This document shows positions 46,001 through 52,000 of a stretch of 64,000 nt of DNA, in pieces. The position numbers and the translations under genes were made by a program. The notes under the pieces were generated by a model that saw only the letters and a program-made list of their open reading frames with translations, was not told the DNA's origin and made no database searches. Each line of letters begins with the position of its first letter. The first letter of the stretch is position 1. This DNA comes from Ornithodoros turicata (Eukaryota > Arthropoda > Arachnida > Ixodida > Argasidae). The stretch is from assembly GCF_037126465.1 (NCBI RefSeq), contig NC_088201.1, forward strand, positions 71,632,879 to 71,696,878, written 5' to 3'.

Positions 46001-49000
46001 GTAAGCGGACGTAACACGTAAGCGCAGCCGTAAACGCAGCAGTGTGAATCAGCCTTAAGAGTCAGCTCGTCAAAATCTTGAAGCCTGTAATTTACATTGT
46101 GCAGAGAGCTTGTTAGATCAAGTTGTAATCAGTCATGATATCATCTAGGTCCCCATGGAACGCAATCATGGTATACGTAGAATATGCTTGGAAGGAGAAC
46201 TATATGGCGCTTGTATTCCTGCACAGCTCGAAGTAAATAAAAGAAGGGGGTGGAGAACCCCATTGTCAGAGTGACTCGCTTATTTCAGCAGCTCACTTCC
46301 TTTCCTCCTTAGTGCAAGTGCGTGCAATTTTTTCTTTCGGTTTTGGCACGACTTACGTCCCTATTTTTCCGTTTCATCATCATCATCTGCACACAGAAAA
46401 AATTGACTGTTATCATCGTAACCGCATGTCGGACATGTAATTGCAAAACAGCGGTTTACACTTCACAAAAATCTTCGGGTGCTTCTTGTTCTCAAATCAC
46501 CGTGCACGCACACGTGACTGACCTGAACAAATGCTCCGGTTGTGATCCCTTTCTTCTTGTTTTTGCAGGCAAGGGTTACGTGGATTACTCGGCGTTGTTC
46601 GTCAATTGTGGGAAATGTATTGTGATTCAAACTCCTCAGCTCAATGGTGAGACATTGACGGTTCACCTGGTGGTGGTCATCGAGGCGTTGTTGTTACCAA
46701 AGTGTTTACCTGCCTGATCTAGTGTAAATCTATCTAGCGTAGAGCTAATCTAGTATAAACATAGGGGAGCTGAGATGATTTTTGTACCTTTCCGTCGACA
46801 AGGGAGAAACATCCGTGATGAAAAATAATAGATGTACCATGTTCCGCCCTGCTGTCCGTTTCTTGAGAACTCATACGTTTGCGCCTCCTGCACACTGTGC
46901 CGTTATTTGTCTGAAAGAGTATAAGGAAGAGCGAGGAAAAACCCAGTGCACGGTGACAGCACACGCGACAGGATTCGAATCTGCGTCACTTTTCAATATT
47001 GGAATACCTACACCACGAGTCCGGAGTACGTTGACAGTGCAGCGCAACAGTGTCACATTGTAGTAGGGTGAGTCATAAATACCGATACCCTTATGACACC
47101 CGATGATTGTGGCGCCCTCATAGCAGAGCGGTTGCAACCCATCTAGGTGTTCTTATGTGGTTGATAGATCTATATGCTTTTCTTTCAAAAACACAGTAGC
47201 TTCTCTGTCTGTAGTGCTGCTGGTGGTGTTACCCCATCAGTACAATGGAAAAGCAAAATAGCGTCGTTCGTAAACCTCGTCTTTAGGAGTTCAAACTCGC
47301 CGACGCCGACGAAGCCACGCAAACCGCCAACGAAACAAACAGCGAAGATGTTAAGCTGGAAAATAACGTAACAAGATGGTTTGCTAGCTTCAAGTGTGAC
47401 AGCCTGAGACTGCAAAGCAAGCCTCACCCAGGAAGACCTACCACAGCCGACTCTGAGGTTGTCCTTCATGCACCTGATGCAGATCCCGAAAGCAGCAACC
47501 GTACATTATCGGAAATACTCGATGCTTCACAAAAAAGCATTGTTCGGCATCTGCATGCGCTCCGGAAGGTCTACAGGGAAACCCAAGTGGTCCCTCACAA
47601 ATCGACTTCTTCGCGACCTGAGCGACAAGTGAGTGAGTCGACAAAACCTTTAGGCGGTAACCGCATGGAGCAACTTTTGCCAACTGAATCCGGCGAACGG
47701 AGCGCCGGAACGAAGATGAGCGTCAACGGAACGAAACCGAACCGTTGCAACCGCATGGAGCACGATCTCCACGTTGAGGTTGTCATGGTGAAGCGTCGGC
47801 CTAGCGCTTACGCCGGTTGTTGCACGCGATGTGGCAATACGTATTTTAGTAAACTGATGTGCGCATTGTCTAGTACCATAAATGATCTTTTAGCGATTCT
47901 TGAAAAAATACGGTGCGTTTAGAAATCAACCATGGCGAGGTATTCACAAGAAATTTTGAGTTACGAAGCTGTGGTGAAACTGAGGTTGTGGAGGTTTCTC
48001 TCCGGATCTCTCATCGCCGTTGTTTGTTGGAAGACCTCGGGACTTGTTTTCGACGCAGGTTTTGTTATTTAATCCACGACCTCCTATATTGTAGTCGGTA
48101 ACACGTAGTATGAACTCAGAACGTGACTCTATTTCAAGTTGATGTTCTTATATTGAACAAGTTTAACGTTCCAAAGCGGTGGTCTTTTTGAAACTTCCGA
48201 TATTAAAATATCCACGTCCAAGTCCACGCGACGGGCCTTCTTCGTGTTCTCCCAGGAGGCAGGGCGAAGAGGGCAACGGCTGAAAAAAAAAAAAAAAGTG
48301 GTCACAGGTGATTTTGTCACGTGCTTGTGGCATTTCCTGTGAAGCGCGTTTTCACTGGCGCACACCGTTCCGTCGGGTGGCGTCGCTTCCTCTCCTCTGA
48401 CCAAATCCTTGGCAGAAACCGGCGCATCGGTCGGTCGTTTATTGTTCGCTTAGTCGGTCACCGTTCCTTTCAGGTTCTGCTGCCATTCAGTTGGCAAAAG
48501 TGCTCCATGCGGTTGGCCCCTTAAGGCCTAAACGCATGGAGCGTTTTTCCGACCTTTTCAGGTCGCTCGCGCGCGGCGGTAACCGCATGGAGCAACTTTT
48601 GCCAGCTGAATCCGCCCAACGGAGCGCCAACTGTTACGAGCTGAGTGTGAAGGGAACAGTGTTGCCAAATTTGGGGAAAAGTCGCTAAATTTAGCGGATT
48701 TCGGGGTCTGTCTAGCGACAAAATTTTGTATTTGGGATTAGTGGATTTTTTTGTGAATTTCTGATATGTTCAGCGACTTTTCAGCGACACAAATATTCCT
48801 TCATGAAGTCAGGAAGAATCGTGATTTTCCTGTCACATTTCGGTGGCCGGTGGTCACATGCCGGCCGTAGCTGCTCTAGGGCCAATCCCATGTCACGGTG
48901 AGCTCCAGCGGCTCAGCGTAGTGCAGTTTCGTTGCTGCTCTTCGCGGTGCTAGTTTCTTTGAACTGTTGCCAGTTTGCCCCTTTTCTGACGAGTAGCGTG

Positions 49001-52000
49001 GACTAGACGCAAGTGCTTTCCAAAATGCCTCCTAAGTAAGACCAGAAGTATCGCAAGAGCTTGGTGATGCTGCCAGTATGCAAGGGATAGCTTTGCCCAG
49101 TCAAAGACTGTGACAAAAGGGCCCTGTGCATCTATTGCAAGTGTGAAACTTATGCGAGGTTGTCAGACATAAAAAAGCATAGAATGTCGCAAAAAGACGA
49201 GAGGCATCGGAACCTTTTGCAAGCAATAAACAAACCACGTTCGGTGCCTCCGATGACAAAACCAGAACACGTTTTGCAGAAGATATTCAAGGTTCCGAAT
49301 TTCTTTTACTTTCTCTCATTCTTATCTACTCAGACCCATTTTTTCATGTCCTCTCTTGGCCATCTAGCACGGTCATTCGCTGACACATCCTGGCTGATCT
49401 GTCACCACATTGTTTCACAACGTGCAACGAACAAAAAGGGCACAGTAGCGGCAGCGACTTTTTTAGCGACTTTCAGTTTCGATTTTAGCGACTTTTCGGT
49501 GCGCCACTAGCGACTTCCTACGAATGACATTTGGCAACACTGGACTCAAGGGAATGAAACCGAAGCGTTGCAATCGCATGGAGCAGAATCTTTTAATTTT
49601 TTTTAGTTCCATGTTAGCACCGCGAAGCAACTGTGGCCATTAGCGGCGTACAGACGTGGACGGATGGAGAGAGGACAGCAGGAAGGAGTGGGGGATAGGG
49701 GGGTTAGTATGTGTTCTGGGCCGACTTCAGAGCGAACTGTGCCGAAGGAGCAGAACCTCCACGTTGAGGTTGTCATGGTGAAGCGTCGGCCTAGCGCTTA
49801 CCGCCGGTTGTTGCACGCGATGTGGCAATGCGTATTTTAGAAAATTGTTGTACGCATTGTCTAGTACCATAAATGATTGGTTCTTGATAAAAGTGCAGCG
49901 CTAGTAACGCTTAGAAATCAACCGAATAGCGAGGTATTTACAAGCAACTTTTGAGATACAAAGCTGTGGTGAAAATATCTTGACTGATGTTGTTGGGATC
50001 TCTCATCGCCGTTGTTTGTTGGAAAACCTCGAAGCTTGTTTTCGACGCAGGTTTTGTTATTTAATCCACGACCTGCTATATTGTAGTCGGTAACACTCAG
50101 TATGGACTAGGAACGTGACCTTATTTCAAGTTGATGCCCTAATATTGAACAAGTATTTTCGTTCCAAGGCGGTGGTCTTTTTGAAACTTCCGATATTCAG
50201 ATATCGACATCCAAGTCCGCGCGGCAGGCAATCTCCGTGTTCTCCCAGGAGACAGGGCGAAGAGGTCAAAGGCCGAAAGAAAAAAAAAAGAAAAACAGCG
50301 GTCAGAGGTGATTTTGTCACGTGCTTGTGGCATTTCCTGTGAAGAGCGTTTTAACTGGCGCACACCGTTCCGTCGGGTGGCATCACTTCCTCTCCCCAGA
50401 GGCTCAGACCAAATATCTATCCTTGGCAGAAACCGGCGCATCGCTCGTCTATTGTTCGCTTAGTAGGTCACCCTTCCTTTCAGGTTCTGCTGCCATTCAG
50501 TTGGCAAAAGTGCTCCATGCGGTTGGTCCGATGCATATTCGCGCGCATCTGGGTGCGTTTTGCGAGAAGTAGAGAGAGTGACGGCCGCCGTGCGGGAGAC
50601 AAGGTTACGTATGAGTAGGTCGCATAACTTTTTGGGACATTATCTATCACACTAAATTTCCTTGTACATGTTAATTATATCTGGAATGAATGAACGCAGG
50701 AACCACACGAAAGAAGAGCATCGGTACGTTCTAACAAACATTTGTGGTCGACGAATATAGCAACAGTGGCGCGCGTCACTCGCTCCGTACGTGTCCATTC
50801 CGGGTGATCCCCTCGCGGGCGTTTCTTCGCCGCGCGTGCAAGGCCTTGGCCTACGTGCGACGTTTTGAAGCTGGGAAAACGTTCCATGCGTTTCGGCCTT
50901 TAGACCCGGACTGACGACGATGGATCAAACGTATCACGACGTGTGATGAAACTGGTGTCTGTCTTCTTTCGCAATTCTGACATGGTAAATGAATGGTTCG
51001 ACCAAGTCTTCAGCACAGCGCCTTGATAAACGGGGAAGGTTCGTCACAAAGTGATGATTTTCGTGCTGTGAAATATTGATTGTGTGGTGCGCCACAAGTT
51101 TGTCACTAATGGCCGTGGCACCTCCGCAGATTTGCCCAACACAAGCCAATGTGTGTGGCTGTGTCCCGAAAGTATACCGTCCTGGTCAATCGAAGGGGGC
51201 GCTCTTGGAGCAAGACAATCAGAGCCGTATATAGAGAGAGTTTGGATATTGGGAGGAGCCCAACTTGAAGCACATCATGCACCGTCACGGCTGAACAACC
51301 TCCCCCGCCCTGCTCTATTGTGACAGTGACCTAGAATACAATTAGTCTAGGTATTATAGGTCATTATAGGTCAGGTTATTCTCGGTCACTGTACTATTGT
51401 TGCCCCGTCTCAGCCGGCGGCCGACGCCATTTTGATGCGGAGCTTTGTTTTCGATGCAAGGACGTCTGACACGCCCTTTAGTCCCCTTGGTACCTTCGAC
51501 CTTGAACTCTTTCAATTTGGCAATAAAGCCCCTCATACCACAGGCTACTGTTGGTCATAAGTCGGCGATGCCCGTAGATTACATTGAGCGCGACAAAGCA
51601 CGTGTCGACCAGCTGGGGGACAGCATCAAAACGTCGCGCCCCAGATGGCTGACTAGCGGATTCTTGACGAATTCCGCTTGGATAGAGGCTTTTTCGGCGG
51701 CGCAACAACGACTGTGGCGTCAAAATAGGCTCCACCCACGAGGCGGCAAAAGATCGTAAATGGCCAGCCTCTCTCTATAAACGGCTCCGTAGACAATGCT
51801 TCTCCAGGACCCAGCAGCAAGAATCCAGGATCCAAGAGCAGGAATGTATCAAAGAAATGTCTCACTCAAAACGTAGCCCAGACCTCGCGCCTTGTGATAA
51901 CCATCCTTTCCAGTCCATGGTTCACTCTCTTCATGGCAGGTGGTTCCGCAACCAAAATAGAAGCCCAAGTTATTTGCTGCTAACACCAAGGTGTGGTGTC

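Larger units (their letters stand above)
48524..50899. mobile_element. Composite Harbinger-type element (AGGCCTAAACGCATGG ends)
   Basis: Ends AGGCCTAAACGCATGGAGCG and CGTTCCATGCGTTTCGGCCT with TTA at 48521-48523 and 50900-50902. Inside is a second copy (about 48575-50530) of the element at 47653-48520, itself carrying a hAT (48657-49542) and a SINE piece. It abuts copy 1 so closely that they share one TTA. Confidence 0.7.
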
